A DNA stretch of 64,000 bases from Subtercola sp. PAMC28395 (GCF_018889995.1 NZ_CP076547.1:558001-622000), one strand, 5' to 3'; shown: positions 17,553 to 25,893, counted from the first letter of the stretch. The notes: generated by a model from the letters alone, not told the origin. Made by a program: numbers and translations.

Positions 17553-17582
17553 TTGCTCGCCGTTACATAACCGTTATATAGT
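17553..17582 (+). promoter_or_regulatory. Candidate promoter of a small RNA, with palindromic operator
   Basis: TTGCTC (17553-17558), 18-nt spacer, TATAGT (17577-17582). The spacer contains GTTACATAAC (17562-17571), a short palindrome that a regulator could use. No open reading frame with a start follows before the terminator at 17655. Confidence 0.45.
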
Positions 17583-17588
17583 TCAAGA

Positions 17589-17695
17589 GCGTTAGTTGTT
17601 TGCTGTGGCAGCGAAGCGCGGAATGTGATTGCAGGACACTCTTGGTGCAAGGGAAAGACCCGGTCGTTAGCCTCTACGACCGGGTCTTGTCCATT
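17589..17695 (+). ncRNA. Candidate small RNA (~105 nt)
   Basis: The segment is bounded by a promoter (TATAGT at 17577) and a 13-bp terminator hairpin (17655-17688), and no gene lies between. It is too far from the winged-helix stop (about 150 bp, with its own promoter) to be just that gene's 3' end, though a 3'-UTR-derived RNA is an alternative. It does not show two C-rich hairpin loops, so it is not 6C RNA. The start is estimated from the -10 box. Confidence 0.4.
17655..17688 (+). terminator. Strong intrinsic-type hairpin
   Basis: Perfect 13-bp stem AAGACCCGGTCGT / ACGACCGGGTCTT with an 8-nt loop, followed by GTCCATTTAAAT. The stem is symmetrical, so it could stop transcription from either side. 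Confidence 0.7.
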
Positions 17696-17704
17696 TAAAT
17701 TGGC

Positions 17705-17924
17705 TTGCCGCCGCCTCTGCGGCAGACTGCCGGGAGAAGTGCGCGCAACCTAAGCTTCTCCCCGGAAACGGAAAAGCGACGCACGGGTCGCCGCTTTTCC
17801 CGACCTCGTCGGCCTTGCCGCCGCCTCTTCAGCAGACTGCCGGGAGCAGTGTCCGCAACCCGAGATTCTCCCCGGAAACAGAAAAGCGACGCACGCGCCG
17901 CCGCCTTGCCCGACCTCGTCTGGT
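17705..17924. repeat. Two degenerate tandem copies of a 110-bp intergenic repeat
   Basis: Copy 1 at 17705-17814 and copy 2 at 17815-17924. Both start TTGCCGCCGCCTCT, then share AGACTGCCGGGAG, TTCTCCCCGGAAAC and GAAAAGCGACGCACG, and end in CCCGACCTCGTC. By eye they agree at roughly 80-85% of positions with no indels. ORFs across it on both strands are arginine-rich and not protein-like. It fills most of the otherwise gene-free stretch 17696-18122. Confidence 0.65.
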
Positions 17925-18122
17925 TCGGATCGGCCGTGGTGCAGCAGTTGACGTCGAGCACTGATCGCGCGTGAGGCCGATGCGACGAAAAGCGCCGCAT
18001 GCACCCACCTCCATGCGGCGCGACGATCCTGCCAGCGAGGCGACGCAGGCGCGGTCTGACCCACGATTAGCTCCGCACGGCGCGAAGTTGCGTTTACGCT
18101 GGAGTCCTGAGAAAGGGCACAG

Positions 18123-18650
18123 ATGGCTGACCACGACTACGCGCACAAGGTTTCACCGGTCGCCGCATGGGAGGCGCTCTTCCGCGCCCAGGTGACGATG
18201 ATGCGCATGCTCGCCGAAGACTTCCCCTCACAGGTCATCTCGCTCACCGAGTACGACGTGCTGTACACGCTGTCGATCCAGCCCGAGCGACGCATGCGCA
18301 TCCGCGACCTCAACACACGTACCCTGCTCACCCAGCCGAGCGTCTCCCGGCTCGTCGACCGGCTGGCGGCCCGCGGCATCCTCTCGAAATCGGTCGACCC
18401 GAGCGACGGCCGCGGCACCATCGTCTCCCTCACAACCGATGGGTTCGAGGTCTACCGCGAGGCTGCCCGCGTGCACGGCCGCACAATCAGCCACGAGATG
18501 TCGAAGGCGCTGCACCCCGACGAGCTCGCCCAGCTACTCGCGCTCTGCGACAAGCTCCGCATCAGCGTCAGCGGCGGCACCGACGACTGTGTGGTCGACA
18601 CTGCGCCAGAAGCTGCGGCCGAGGCACCCAGCGCGGCGACGGCCGAATGA
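18123..18650 (+). CDS. MarR-family transcriptional regulator
   Basis: 175 residues. The winged-helix domain is in LTEYDVLYTLSIQPERRMRI, the recognition helix TLLTQPSVSRLVDRLAARG and the wing VDPSDGRGTIVSLTTDG. The C-terminal 25 residues are Ala/Glu-rich and disordered. Its stop overlaps the photolyase start (ATGA, 18647-18650), so it probably regulates its own operon with the repair enzyme, unless the overlap is incidental. Confidence 0.92.
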   Translation: MADHDYAHKVSPVAAWEALFRAQVTMMRMLAEDFPSQVISLTEYDVLYTLSIQPERRMRIRDLNTRTLLTQPSVSRLVDRLAARGILSKSVDPSDGRGTIVSLTTDGFEVYREAARVHGRTISHEMSKALHPDELAQLLALCDKLRISVSGGTDDCVVDTAPEAAAEAPSAATAE

Positions 18651-20104
18651 GCGACCGGCCCAGCCTCGTCTGGTTTCGTGACGATCTGAGGGTTGCCGAT
18701 CATCCGGCGCTTCATGCTGCGGTCGACCGCGGTGAGCAGATCGTCTGCGTCTACATCCTCGACGAATCAAGCCCGGGCATCAGGCCCCTGGGCGGCGCGA
18801 GCAAGTGGTGGCTGCACCACAGCCTCGCGGCCCTGGCTGGCGAACTGGATGCCCTGGGCCTCACCCTGACGCTTCGAAGCGGTGCCGCGACCGACGTCGT
18901 GGCCGAGCTGTGTGCCGAGACGCGGGCCGGAGCCGTGTTCTGGAATCGCCGCTACGGTCTCGCTGAGCGCGAGATCGATTCCGGGATCAAGTCGTCGCTC
19001 AAGGCGCAGGGCATCGAGGCCCGCAGCTTTCAAGCGAGCGTGCTCTTCGAGCCGTGGACCCTGCAGACCGGGCAAGGTCAGCCCTACCGTGTCTTCACGC
19101 CGTTCTGGAAGGCGTGCCTCGGTGCCCCGACGCCGCGGCAGCCGCTCCCCGCGCCGACCCGAGCAGCCATCGCTGCCCTCGAACCAGGGGCAGCGGGCGG
19201 CAGCACCAAGACCGCCCGCACAGAGACCTCGTCTACCTCAGCGAACTCCTCAGAAGCCACCGATTCGCTGCCGACCGAACCTCTCGATTCGTGGGGGCTG
19301 CTCCCGACGGCTCCCGACTGGGCCGGCGGCCTCCGCGATGCGTGGGTGCCCGGTGAGGCCGCAGCACACGCGCAACTCGCCGCCTTCGTCGCCCACGGGC
19401 TCGGCGACTACTCCAGTGACCGCGACCTGCCCGCCCAGGACGTCACCTCCCGCATGTCGCCCCGGCTGCGCTTCGGTGAGATCAGCCCGTTCCAGCTCTG
19501 GCACGGGCTGAAAGGCCCGTCTGCCGCCCGAACCGTGCAACCCGGCGGGAGTGCGGCGTTCCTGCGCGAAGTCGGGTGGCGCGAGTTCGCGTATCACCTG
19601 CTCTACCACTTCCCCGAGATCACGACCGAGAACATGCGGCCGGCCTTCAACGCGTTCCCGTGGAACGAGCCAGACCCCGAGACCCTCGCGCTCTGGCAGC
19701 AGGGCCGCACCGGGGTTGGACTGGTCGACGCCGGCATGCGCGAACTCTGGCAGACCGGCATCATGCACAATCGTGTGCGGATGGTCGCTGCATCGTTTCT
19801 CATAAAGAATCTGCTCGTCGACTGGCGCGTCGGCGAAGCCTGGTTCTGGGACACGCTCGTCGACGCCGACCAGGCCAGCAACGCCATGAACTGGCAGTGG
19901 GTCGCCGGCTCGGGAGTGGATGCTGCACCCTACTTCAGGGTCTTCAACCCGGCGCTGCAGGCCGCCAAGTTCGATCCCGATTCCGAGTACATCACCACCT
20001 ACGTTCCTGAGTACGGTACGCCCGCCTACCCCGACCCGATGGTCGACCTGGGCGAATCCCGCAAGCGCGCCCTCGACGCCTACGAGACCATCCGCGGCAA
20101 CTGA
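18647..20104 (+). CDS. phrB: Deoxyribodipyrimidine photo-lyase
   Basis: Light-driven repair of cyclobutane pyrimidine dimers. 485 residues. The N-terminal photolyase domain starts SLVWFRDDLRVADHPALHAA. The FAD domain contains LRFGEISPFQLWHG, EVGWREFAYHLLYHFPE, and the helix NAMNWQWVAGSGVDAAPYFR. A Ser/Thr-rich linker at about residues 185-215 (TARTETSSTSANSSEAT) is longer than usual. The ATG at 18647 overlaps the MarR stop. The frame is open further upstream, but that part is a shadow of the MarR gene. Confidence 0.95.
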   Translation: MSDRPSLVWFRDDLRVADHPALHAAVDRGEQIVCVYILDESSPGIRPLGGASKWWLHHSLAALAGELDALGLTLTLRSGAATDVVAELCAETRAGAVFWNRRYGLAEREIDSGIKSSLKAQGIEARSFQASVLFEPWTLQTGQGQPYRVFTPFWKACLGAPTPRQPLPAPTRAAIAALEPGAAGGSTKTARTETSSTSANSSEATDSLPTEPLDSWGLLPTAPDWAGGLRDAWVPGEAAAHAQLAAFVAHGLGDYSSDRDLPAQDVTSRMSPRLRFGEISPFQLWHGLKGPSAARTVQPGGSAAFLREVGWREFAYHLLYHFPEITTENMRPAFNAFPWNEPDPETLALWQQGRTGVGLVDAGMRELWQTGIMHNRVRMVAASFLIKNLLVDWRVGEAWFWDTLVDADQASNAMNWQWVAGSGVDAAPYFRVFNPALQAAKFDPDSEYITTYVPEYGTPAYPDPMVDLGESRKRALDAYETIRGN

Positions 20105-20159
20105 GCGTCGGCCTTATGCTCGGCCCGCGTCGAAGGTACGTGCGAAACCAGCCCGGGCC

Positions 20160-21239
20160 TCAGCCCGTGGCGGGCGACTGCAGCGTGCTGTTGATGCTGC
20201 GGTTGAGCTCGGCTGCCTGCGAGTCGAGGGCCTTCAGCTGGCTGCGCAGGTCGTTGTAGTGGGAGATGTCGGCCTGGATCGTGTCGTAACGCGCCTTGAG
20301 CTCGTCGCTGCGCTGCTGGATGACGCTGCGCGCCGCAGTGAACGACGATTCGCTCGAAAAGCCGCCGCTGTCGGCTCGTGAGTTGAAGGAGCTGATGTCT
20401 GCGTTCAGCGTGTCGATGTCTGCTGTGTACTTCGACGATTCGGCATCGATGGCATCTCCGGCGGCCGTGAGCTGCGCGGCCAGCGTCGTCTCCTGGTCTT
20501 GCACCTGCTTGAACACGGCCTGGAACGAGGCGTTCAGCGCCACGACCTTCGAGCGGTCTGCGAAGTAGTGCGCGTAGTGCGCCTCGAGTTCAGGGCTCAG
20601 GGTGGCGAGCTCGGTGCCGAAGATCGAGTGCAGCTCGTTGTCGCGCTCGCCCGGCTCGAACGTGGCGTAGCTCGCCATGCGTGCCGAGAGCTCGGGGTCG
20701 TCCTTCACGGTGGCGTACTGCGCCTCGAGCAGGGCGTCGAGGTCGGTGCGGTCTGAGTCACTGAGCCGCGCATAGACCGCGTGGAGCATCTCGTGTGCCG
20801 CCGTCACGCCGCGAATGCCGGTGAGCCGGGCATCCGACACATCGAAGATATGGATGCTCGACCCGTTGTAGCACCCGAGTAACACAAAATCGTCGCGAGA
20901 CGACCCGCACACGGCGGTGAAGTCGCTGGCGCTCTCGACGGTGGGTGCGCTGGCATAGAAGTAGAAGCGGCCCTCGTCATTGAGACCCGAGTCGGTCGAC
21001 ATCTGGGCCAGTTCGGCGGTGGGCCGGTAGTTCCAGACGGCGATCTGGTCTTCGATGCGCTGGTGGAAGATACCCCAGCCGATCGCCCCCGCGGGCACAG
21101 CGATCGCCACGATGATCGCAAGCGCCAGGAACACTCGACCCGCTCGGGATCGCCGGCGCGGCGGGCCCGGAGGCGGCGGCCAGCCTTGCGAGGTGCGGCC
21201 GTTCTCGTCGGCGAGCGCGTCGAAGTCGAACAGGGTCAC
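20160..21239 (-). CDS. Membrane-anchored protein with HEMLH motif and C-terminal coiled coil (hypothetical)
   Basis: 359 residues, unrecognised family. Order: short acidic start (VTLFDFDALADE), Pro/Arg-rich segment, one membrane helix (VFLALAIIVAIAVPAGAIGW), an extracytoplasmic region with GVTAAHEMLHAVYARL (HExxH-like HEMLH, about residue 155), then from about residue 235 a heptad-rich coiled coil (LTAAGDAIDAESSKYTADID and QQRSDELKARYDTIQADISH). HEMLH followed by a downstream acidic helix suggests a zinc peptidase, but the third ligand is not identified. GTG at 21239 is preferred over the GTG at 21245 because GAGGAG lies 5 nt upstream. Confidence 0.75.
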   Translation of the reverse strand: MTLFDFDALADENGRTSQGWPPPPGPPRRRSRAGRVFLALAIIVAIAVPAGAIGWGIFHQRIEDQIAVWNYRPTAELAQMSTDSGLNDEGRFYFYASAPTVESASDFTAVCGSSRDDFVLLGCYNGSSIHIFDVSDARLTGIRGVTAAHEMLHAVYARLSDSDRTDLDALLEAQYATVKDDPELSARMASYATFEPGERDNELHSIFGTELATLSPELEAHYAHYFADRSKVVALNASFQAVFKQVQDQETTLAAQLTAAGDAIDAESSKYTADIDTLNADISSFNSRADSGGFSSESSFTAARSVIQQRSDELKARYDTIQADISHYNDLRSQLKALDSQAAELNRSINSTLQSPATG

Positions 21240-21332
21240 TGCCACTCCTCTAACGTTCGCTGTACATTGATTCTAAGAGGTTTGGGCGGGCTGGCTCGGG
21301 GCTCGCGACCGATTCTCACGAAAGGGCATTCC

Positions 21333-21926
21333 ATGGGAATCTTCTCCCCCGGATTCACCGGACGGCGTCGTGACGCCAACCCCCTGCTGCCGCCGGGCCA
21401 GTACGAGGTGAGCAACTTTCCGGTGCTCTCTGCTGGCCCGACACCCAACATCAACACCGACAACTGGGCGCTCTCGTTGCGTGCAGCGAACGGTGACCTG
21501 AAGGCATGGAACTGGCAGACTCTGATGCAGCTGCCGATCGACCAGTTCACGGTGGACCTGCACTGCGTGACCCGCTGGTCGCAGTTCGGTATGGGATGGC
21601 GGGGCGTGTCGCTCGACCACCTGCTCGAGGGCGTCGACACCTCAGCCGAGTTCGCGATGGCCTCATGCTACGGCGGTTACACGACCAACGTGCGCACCAG
21701 CGACCTGGTCGGCGGCAAGGCCTGGATCGCCTTCGAGTTCGACGGCAAACCGCTCGCCCCCGACCACGGCGGGCCGGCACGGCTGCTCATCCCGCACCTC
21801 TACCTGTGGAAGAGCGCGAAGTGGGTCAACAACATCACGCTCATGGATCACCACGAGTTCGGCTTCTGGGAGACGTACGGGTATCACGACGTGGGCGACC
21901 CGTGGAAAGAGGAGCGGTATTCGTAG
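21333..21926 (+). CDS. Sulfite-oxidase-like molybdopterin-binding oxidoreductase
   Basis: 197 residues starting MGIFSPGFTGRRRDANPLLP. The Mo-cofactor fold is visible from DLHCVTRWSQFGMGWRGVSL, with the ligand Cys in HCVTRW, then ASCYGGYTTNV and PARLLIPHLYLWKSAKWVNN. YedY/sulfite-oxidase branch. It is followed 96 bp later by a ferredoxin-NADP-reductase-like protein, the usual actinobacterial partner that may supply or accept electrons. Substrate unknown; methionine sulfoxide is a possibility by analogy with MsrP. Confidence 0.88.
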   Translation: MGIFSPGFTGRRRDANPLLPPGQYEVSNFPVLSAGPTPNINTDNWALSLRAANGDLKAWNWQTLMQLPIDQFTVDLHCVTRWSQFGMGWRGVSLDHLLEGVDTSAEFAMASCYGGYTTNVRTSDLVGGKAWIAFEFDGKPLAPDHGGPARLLIPHLYLWKSAKWVNNITLMDHHEFGFWETYGYHDVGDPWKEERYS

Positions 21927-22022
21927 TGAGGGCTGAGTCGGACACCCCGGGTTCTGCGGTGACGGTGGTGAAGGTGGTGGCTGCACGTGACGCTGACGCC
22001 GTGACTGGTTTGGCTGGCCAGC

Positions 22023-22757
22023 ATGGTTGAGTGGCATCGGGCAACCGTCGAAGCGATACACGACGAGACGGCCACCGCCCGCACACTCGCGCTGCGGGTC
22101 GAAGACTGGCCGGGGCAGCTCTCGGGCCAGCACCTCGATCTGCGGGTGACGGCGCCCGACGGCTACCAGGCGTCGAGGGAGTACTCGATCGCGTCTGGTG
22201 CGTCGACAGACCCCGATGTACTGGTCGAGATTTCGATCGAAGAACTGGATGACGGCGAAGTCTCGCCGTACCTTGTTCGCGGCATCGAGGTCGGCGACAT
22301 GATCGAGGTCCGTGGCCCGGTCGGCGGGTACTTCGTGTGGAAGCCGGAACAACCCGAGCCGATTCAGCTCATCGCGGGCGGGTCGGGTGTGGTTCCGCTG
22401 ATGTCGATGTTGCGCACGCACGCGGGTGCCGGGCATCCGACGCCGATGCGGCTGCTGTACTCGGTGCGCGCGCCGGAGTTCGTCTTCTACACCGAGGAGT
22501 TGCAACGGCTTGCCGACGAGTCGGGAGCGCATGTGTTGATCGACTACGCGTTCACCCGGCAGGCGCCGCTGGGCGCGGACCGTTCAGTCGGGCGGCTCAG
22601 CCGCACCGAGGTCGAGATGCTGACCGTCGGGCCAGAGCTGGGGCCGACGACGTATGTGTGCGGGCCCAACGGGTTCGTGGAACAGATCGCCGGCTGGCTG
22701 GTCGAGCTCGGGCACCCCGCAGCTCGCGTGCGCACCGAGCGCTTCGGAGGGGTTTAG
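22023..22757 (+). CDS. FAD/NAD(P)-binding oxidoreductase (ferredoxin-reductase family)
   Basis: 244 residues. FAD-binding REYSIASGAS (RxYS) near residue 58, the flavin phosphate region VRGPVGGYFVW, NAD(P)-binding IAGGSGVVPLMSMLR, and the terminal CGPNGFVEQIAGWL. There is no iron-sulfur domain. It follows the sulfite-oxidase-like gene and probably serves as its electron partner. The 96-bp gap contains a possible 34-codon GTG frame that runs into this start; it looks incidental. Confidence 0.88.
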   Translation: MVEWHRATVEAIHDETATARTLALRVEDWPGQLSGQHLDLRVTAPDGYQASREYSIASGASTDPDVLVEISIEELDDGEVSPYLVRGIEVGDMIEVRGPVGGYFVWKPEQPEPIQLIAGGSGVVPLMSMLRTHAGAGHPTPMRLLYSVRAPEFVFYTEELQRLADESGAHVLIDYAFTRQAPLGADRSVGRLSRTEVEMLTVGPELGPTTYVCGPNGFVEQIAGWLVELGHPAARVRTERFGGV

Positions 22758-22788
22758 GCGCACAAGGCGGTCGAGCGTGGAGAAGTCG

Positions 22789-22861
22789 CCGGTTGAGGAG
22801 TCGAAACCCCCAGGCACATCCGGTTTCGATACACGCAGCTACACCGCGTTACTCAACCGGC
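22789..22861. repeat. Dyad intergenic repeat
   Basis: CCGGTTGAG...GTCGAAACC on the left pairs with GGTTTCGA...CTCAACCGG on the right, with an asymmetrical insertion (TACACGCAGCTACACCGCGTTA) in the right arm. Sequences of this type (GGTTTCGATAC...CTCAACC) are widespread intergenic repeats in Microbacteriaceae. It may end transcription of the convergent genes on either side. Confidence 0.6.
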
Positions 22862-22873
22862 GGCTGCGTAGCG

Positions 22874-23644
22874 TCAGGCGAGGTGTTCGGCGAAGAAGGC
22901 GTCGATGCGCTTCCACGCGTCGGCGGCCGCTTCGGGATTGGGGCCTGCCCCGAGCATCAGCTTGGTGATCGGGCGCATCGCCTTCGGGCCGGTCTCGGCG
23001 TCGTTGAGGAAGGAGTGGCCGGCCTCCGGGTACTCCTTCACATCGTTGGGAACGCCTGCCTGGGTGAGCGCCGATTCGAGCTTCGCCGCGGCACCCTTCA
23101 GCGACTTGTCTCGGCCGCCGTAACTGCCGACGACCGGGCACGCTGTTGCGGCCCACGCATCGATGTCACCCGGCAGCCGGCCGTAGTTTGCGCTGGCCGC
23201 ATCGAAGCCTCGCCCGCTCGTCGCCGCCGCGAGGGCAAACCCGCCGCCCATGCAGAAGCCGAGCACGCCGACCTTGCCGGTGCAGTCGTCGCGGCCGAGA
23301 AGGTACTGGCGGGCGGCCTCGACGTCGACCCAGGCGCGGCCTTCACCGCTCGTAATCGCCTTGAACGTCGCGACCACGCACTTTCGCGCACCGCCGTCCA
23401 CGAAGATGTCGGGCATGAGCACGAGAAACCCCGCGTTCGCCATGCGGTCGACCTGGCGACGCATGACGTCCGTCATGCCGAAGGCCTCGAAGACCATCAC
23501 GACCGCGGGCCACGGGCCCTCCCCGGCCGGTACAGCGAGTGCCCCGTAGAGCCCGGGGCTCATACCGGGCAGCGCGGCCCCCGTCAGATCGACATCACTC
23601 AGTGTCACGGTGCCGTTCTCTGCCGCAGCGTCGTTCTCAGCCAT
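22874..23644 (-). CDS. Dienelactone-hydrolase family protein
   Basis: 256-residue alpha/beta hydrolase. Nucleophile elbow VGVLGFCMGGGFALA with Cys in place of Ser (the DLH hallmark), acid Asp in GRDKSL, His in YPEAGHSFLND. N-terminal part VFEAFGMTDVMRRQVDRMAN matches the family. A good ribosome site precedes the ATG at 23644. It may open lactone rings in aromatic degradation or act as a general carboxylesterase; it is not linked to the pca genes, which lie 15 kb away. Confidence 0.88.
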   Translation of the reverse strand: MAENDAAAENGTVTLSDVDLTGAALPGMSPGLYGALAVPAGEGPWPAVVMVFEAFGMTDVMRRQVDRMANAGFLVLMPDIFVDGGARKCVVATFKAITSGEGRAWVDVEAARQYLLGRDDCTGKVGVLGFCMGGGFALAAATSGRGFDAASANYGRLPGDIDAWAATACPVVGSYGGRDKSLKGAAAKLESALTQAGVPNDVKEYPEAGHSFLNDAETGPKAMRPITKLMLGAGPNPEAAADAWKRIDAFFAEHLA

Positions 23645-23689
23645 GGATCCACCCCTCTTCGTTGATGCTGATGTTGATGCTGATGTTAT

Positions 23690-23745
23690 CGACTTTCCCG
23701 AATGTGCAGCATTTCACTGAATTTCTTGCACTTTGGGGAAAGTCG
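23690..23745 (-). terminator. Long hairpin after the LLM gene
   Basis: CGACTTTCCC (23690-23699) / GGGAAAGTCG (23736-23745), with a nested GTGCA/TGCAC pair in the loop. It lies between the LLM stop and the downstream DLH start, so it can act as terminator or mRNA 5' structure. Just beside it is a 12-bp direct repeat GTTGATGCTGAT (23661-23684). Confidence 0.45.
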
Positions 23746-23759
23746 GCGCGCGTGGAGCT

Positions 23760-24740
23760 TCAGAGTGCGCGCAGCTTCTCGAGCAGGGGGCCGGCGACGG
23801 TGTCGAGGAACTCCTGCTGGCGCTGGTCGCCGACCTGAACCAGGGCAACGTCGGTGAACCCTGCCTCGAGGAACGGCTTCACACTCTCGGCGAGTTCGTC
23901 GAGGTCGGGGCCGCAGGCGATGCTCGAGGCGACATCGTCAGGCCTCACGAACTGGCTCGCACCGGCGAACCCCGCCGGCGTCGGCAGATCGGCATTGACG
24001 GCCCAGCCACCGGCGAACCACCGGAACTGTTCGTGGGCCAGCGCGATGGCTTCGTCTTTGTCGGGCCCCCAGCAGATCGGTATCTGGCCGATCGACCGCG
24101 ATGGGCCAGCCCCTGCGAGGTCCGAACGCGCCGCCTCCCAGCCCGAGATGAGCTCGGCCTTCGGCTCGGTCGCGATCAGCGCGTCTCCGAGAGGCGCGAA
24201 GCGCTCGATCGACTTCGGGCCAGAGACCGCGATTCCGATCGGCACTCCCCCGTCGGGCACGTCCCAGATGCGGGCCGAATCCACGCGGAAGTAGTCGCCC
24301 TGCCACGTCACGAGTTCGCCGGTGTGCAACTCCCGGATGATCTGCACAGCTTCTTCGAGCATGTCCTGCCGGGCATCCACCGCGGGCCAGCCCTCGCCGA
24401 CCACGTGCTCATTCAGGTTCTCGCCTGCACCGAGCCCCAGGGTGAACCGGCCGTCGGCCAGCAGCTGCAGCGTGGCGGCCTTCTGCGCGACGACGGCGGG
24501 GTGGTACCGGATGCTCGGGCACGTCACATACGTCGCGAGTTCCACCCGCGTGGTGGCCTGGGCCACGGCACCGAGCACCGTCCAGGCGTAGGGAGCGTGG
24601 CCCTGGCTCGTGAGCCACGGCGAGTAGTGGTCGCTCGAGACTTCGAAGTCGAAACCCACGTTCTCGGCGGCGACGGCGTAGGCGACCAGGTCTTTGGGGC
24701 CGCTCTGCTCGGTCATGAGGGTGTATCCGAAACGCGTCAT
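23760..24740 (-). CDS. LLM-class F420-dependent oxidoreductase (FGD-like)
   Basis: 326-residue TIM-barrel luciferase-like enzyme: MTRFGYTLMTEQSGPKDLVA, DFEVSSDHYSPWLTSQGHAP, LGLGAGENLNEHVVGEGWP and VPIGIAVSGPKSIERFAPLG. This order matches the F420-dependent glucose-6-phosphate-dehydrogenase-like branch of actinobacteria; substrate unknown. The genome would be expected to make coenzyme F420. Single gene with its own terminator downstream. Confidence 0.88.
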   Translation of the reverse strand: MTRFGYTLMTEQSGPKDLVAYAVAAENVGFDFEVSSDHYSPWLTSQGHAPYAWTVLGAVAQATTRVELATYVTCPSIRYHPAVVAQKAATLQLLADGRFTLGLGAGENLNEHVVGEGWPAVDARQDMLEEAVQIIRELHTGELVTWQGDYFRVDSARIWDVPDGGVPIGIAVSGPKSIERFAPLGDALIATEPKAELISGWEAARSDLAGAGPSRSIGQIPICWGPDKDEAIALAHEQFRWFAGGWAVNADLPTPAGFAGASQFVRPDDVASSIACGPDLDELAESVKPFLEAGFTDVALVQVGDQRQQEFLDTVAGPLLEKLRAL

Positions 24741-24869
24741 CTCAACTCCAGGTCGTCGGTGCGGTAACTGAATCCAGACTCTGCCCGGCGTCTGACGAAG
24801 TCAAAGCGGCGGGGTCGGGGTTGCGCGCGACGCGCCCGTGTGTTTCGGTTCGCCCATCCTGCCGGGTGG

Positions 24870-24922
24870 GTGTACCAACTTGTGTCGGATTGCGGACGGG
24901 TGAGCAACGGAAGTTGGTACAC
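24870..24922. repeat. 12-bp inverted repeat with 29-nt loop
   Basis: GTGTACCAACTT (24870-24881) and AAGTTGGTACAC (24911-24922) are perfect complements, directly before the G-rich run, in a gene-free stretch between the LLM and EEP genes. It could be an attenuator-type hairpin or a repeat remnant. Confidence 0.6.
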
Positions 24923-24930
24923 CGAGTGGC

Positions 24931-24975
24931 GGAGGGCGGGGGGCGGGGGGCGGGGGGGGCGGGGCGGGGCGGGGG
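24931..24975. repeat. G-rich run with G-quadruplex potential
   Basis: GGAGGGCGGGGGGC is followed by runs of 6, 8, 4, 4 and 5 Gs separated by single Cs. Only G and C occur over almost 40 bp. It falls in the 374-bp stretch 24741-25114, which otherwise holds the inverted repeat above and no gene. Homopolymer miscalls are possible here. Confidence 0.6.
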
Positions 24976-25114
24976 ACCAAGCGGACGAGGTGGGGGCTCC
25001 GAATGACGTGTGCCGGGCATCCGGTACCTCGCATCTGGCTGCCAGCGATTCTCGTTAGACTTGGACTCGTAAACAGGCAGGGGCACGATCGTTGGGCGGT
25101 TCGAACTGAAGATC

Positions 25115-25855
25115 ATGAGCTACAACCTGCGCAGGCACGCAGCTACCGCTGAACTGCTTGAGCTCGTTGCACGTCACCCTGTCGACGCACTCACCCTCCA
25201 GGAGGGCGACGGCGTTCGCATGCCGGAGGAGATCGGCGATCTCAAGCTGGCGAGCGCGACCTACAAGAGCGAACTCGGCCTGGCTATCTACTACCGGCCC
25301 GAGCGCTTCACTGCGCTCGACTCGCACGCGTTCTCGCTGCAGCGCGCGCTACACGACCGCGTGCTGCTGCCGGGCATCGAACGTCTGCTGACGACCCGGT
25401 TGGTCGATGTGAACACCGGGCAAGACCTGCAGCTGGCATCGTTTCACGCCTCACCACTGTCGGCGACCAACCTGATGCGCCGGCGGCAGATCGCCGGGGC
25501 GCTGAAGCACCTGAGCGAACTGAGCGGCGACGTGCCGACGCTCATGGCGGGCGACTTCAACTACCCCCTGCTTCGCAACAAGCTGATCAAGCAGGTCGAA
25601 GACGCGGGGTATTCACTGTCGCTGAGCGACGGGCCGACCTACTTCTACACGAAGTCGATCGCTTACCACTTCGACTTCCTCACCTCGAAGGGGCTCGACA
25701 TCCAACTCGTCGAGACGCTCCCTCAGGGTCTCTCCGACCACAGGCCCATCCTGGTGACGACCGAGATCCTCAAGCGGGCTGGGCTCGATTCGCCGGCCGC
25801 ACGCCACTCAGGCGACGACCAGTCACCGCACGATCCCGTGCTCGACGAGGTCTGA
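25115..25855 (+). CDS. Endonuclease/exonuclease/phosphatase (EEP) family protein
   Basis: 246 residues. Catalytic signatures: IMSYNLRRH at the start, Glu in ALTLQEGDGV, MAGDFNYPLL (GDFN), and the terminal GLSDHRPILVTTE (SDH). The fold starts slightly before the ATG at 25115 (upstream codons encode FELKI), with no ATG/GTG/TTG before an in-frame TAA, so the strand may begin at a non-standard codon. DNA repair nuclease or phospho-/sphingo-lipid phosphodiesterase cannot be told apart. Confidence 0.82.
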   Translation: MSYNLRRHAATAELLELVARHPVDALTLQEGDGVRMPEEIGDLKLASATYKSELGLAIYYRPERFTALDSHAFSLQRALHDRVLLPGIERLLTTRLVDVNTGQDLQLASFHASPLSATNLMRRRQIAGALKHLSELSGDVPTLMAGDFNYPLLRNKLIKQVEDAGYSLSLSDGPTYFYTKSIAYHFDFLTSKGLDIQLVETLPQGLSDHRPILVTTEILKRAGLDSPAARHSGDDQSPHDPVLDEV

Positions 25856-25893
25856 CCCCCAACAGTCACCACGACCCGGTCACGGGTACCGGC

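Noticed and set aside
17589..17695. Assignment of the candidate small RNA to 6C RNA
   Set aside because: The two hairpins with six-cytosine loops that define 6C are not present.
17705..17974. 89-codon plus-strand and 101-codon minus-strand frames in the tandem repeat
   Set aside because: Arg/Pro-rich products repeat only because the DNA repeats; no start site or domain.
18167..18646. N-terminal extension of the photolyase frame across the MarR gene
   Set aside because: The photolyase fold begins at 18647 with an ATGA overlap; the upstream part is a shadow of MarR.
21926..22027. 34-codon GTG frame between the sulfite-oxidase-like and FAD genes
   Set aside because: No ribosome site, no recognisable sequence; probably spacer.
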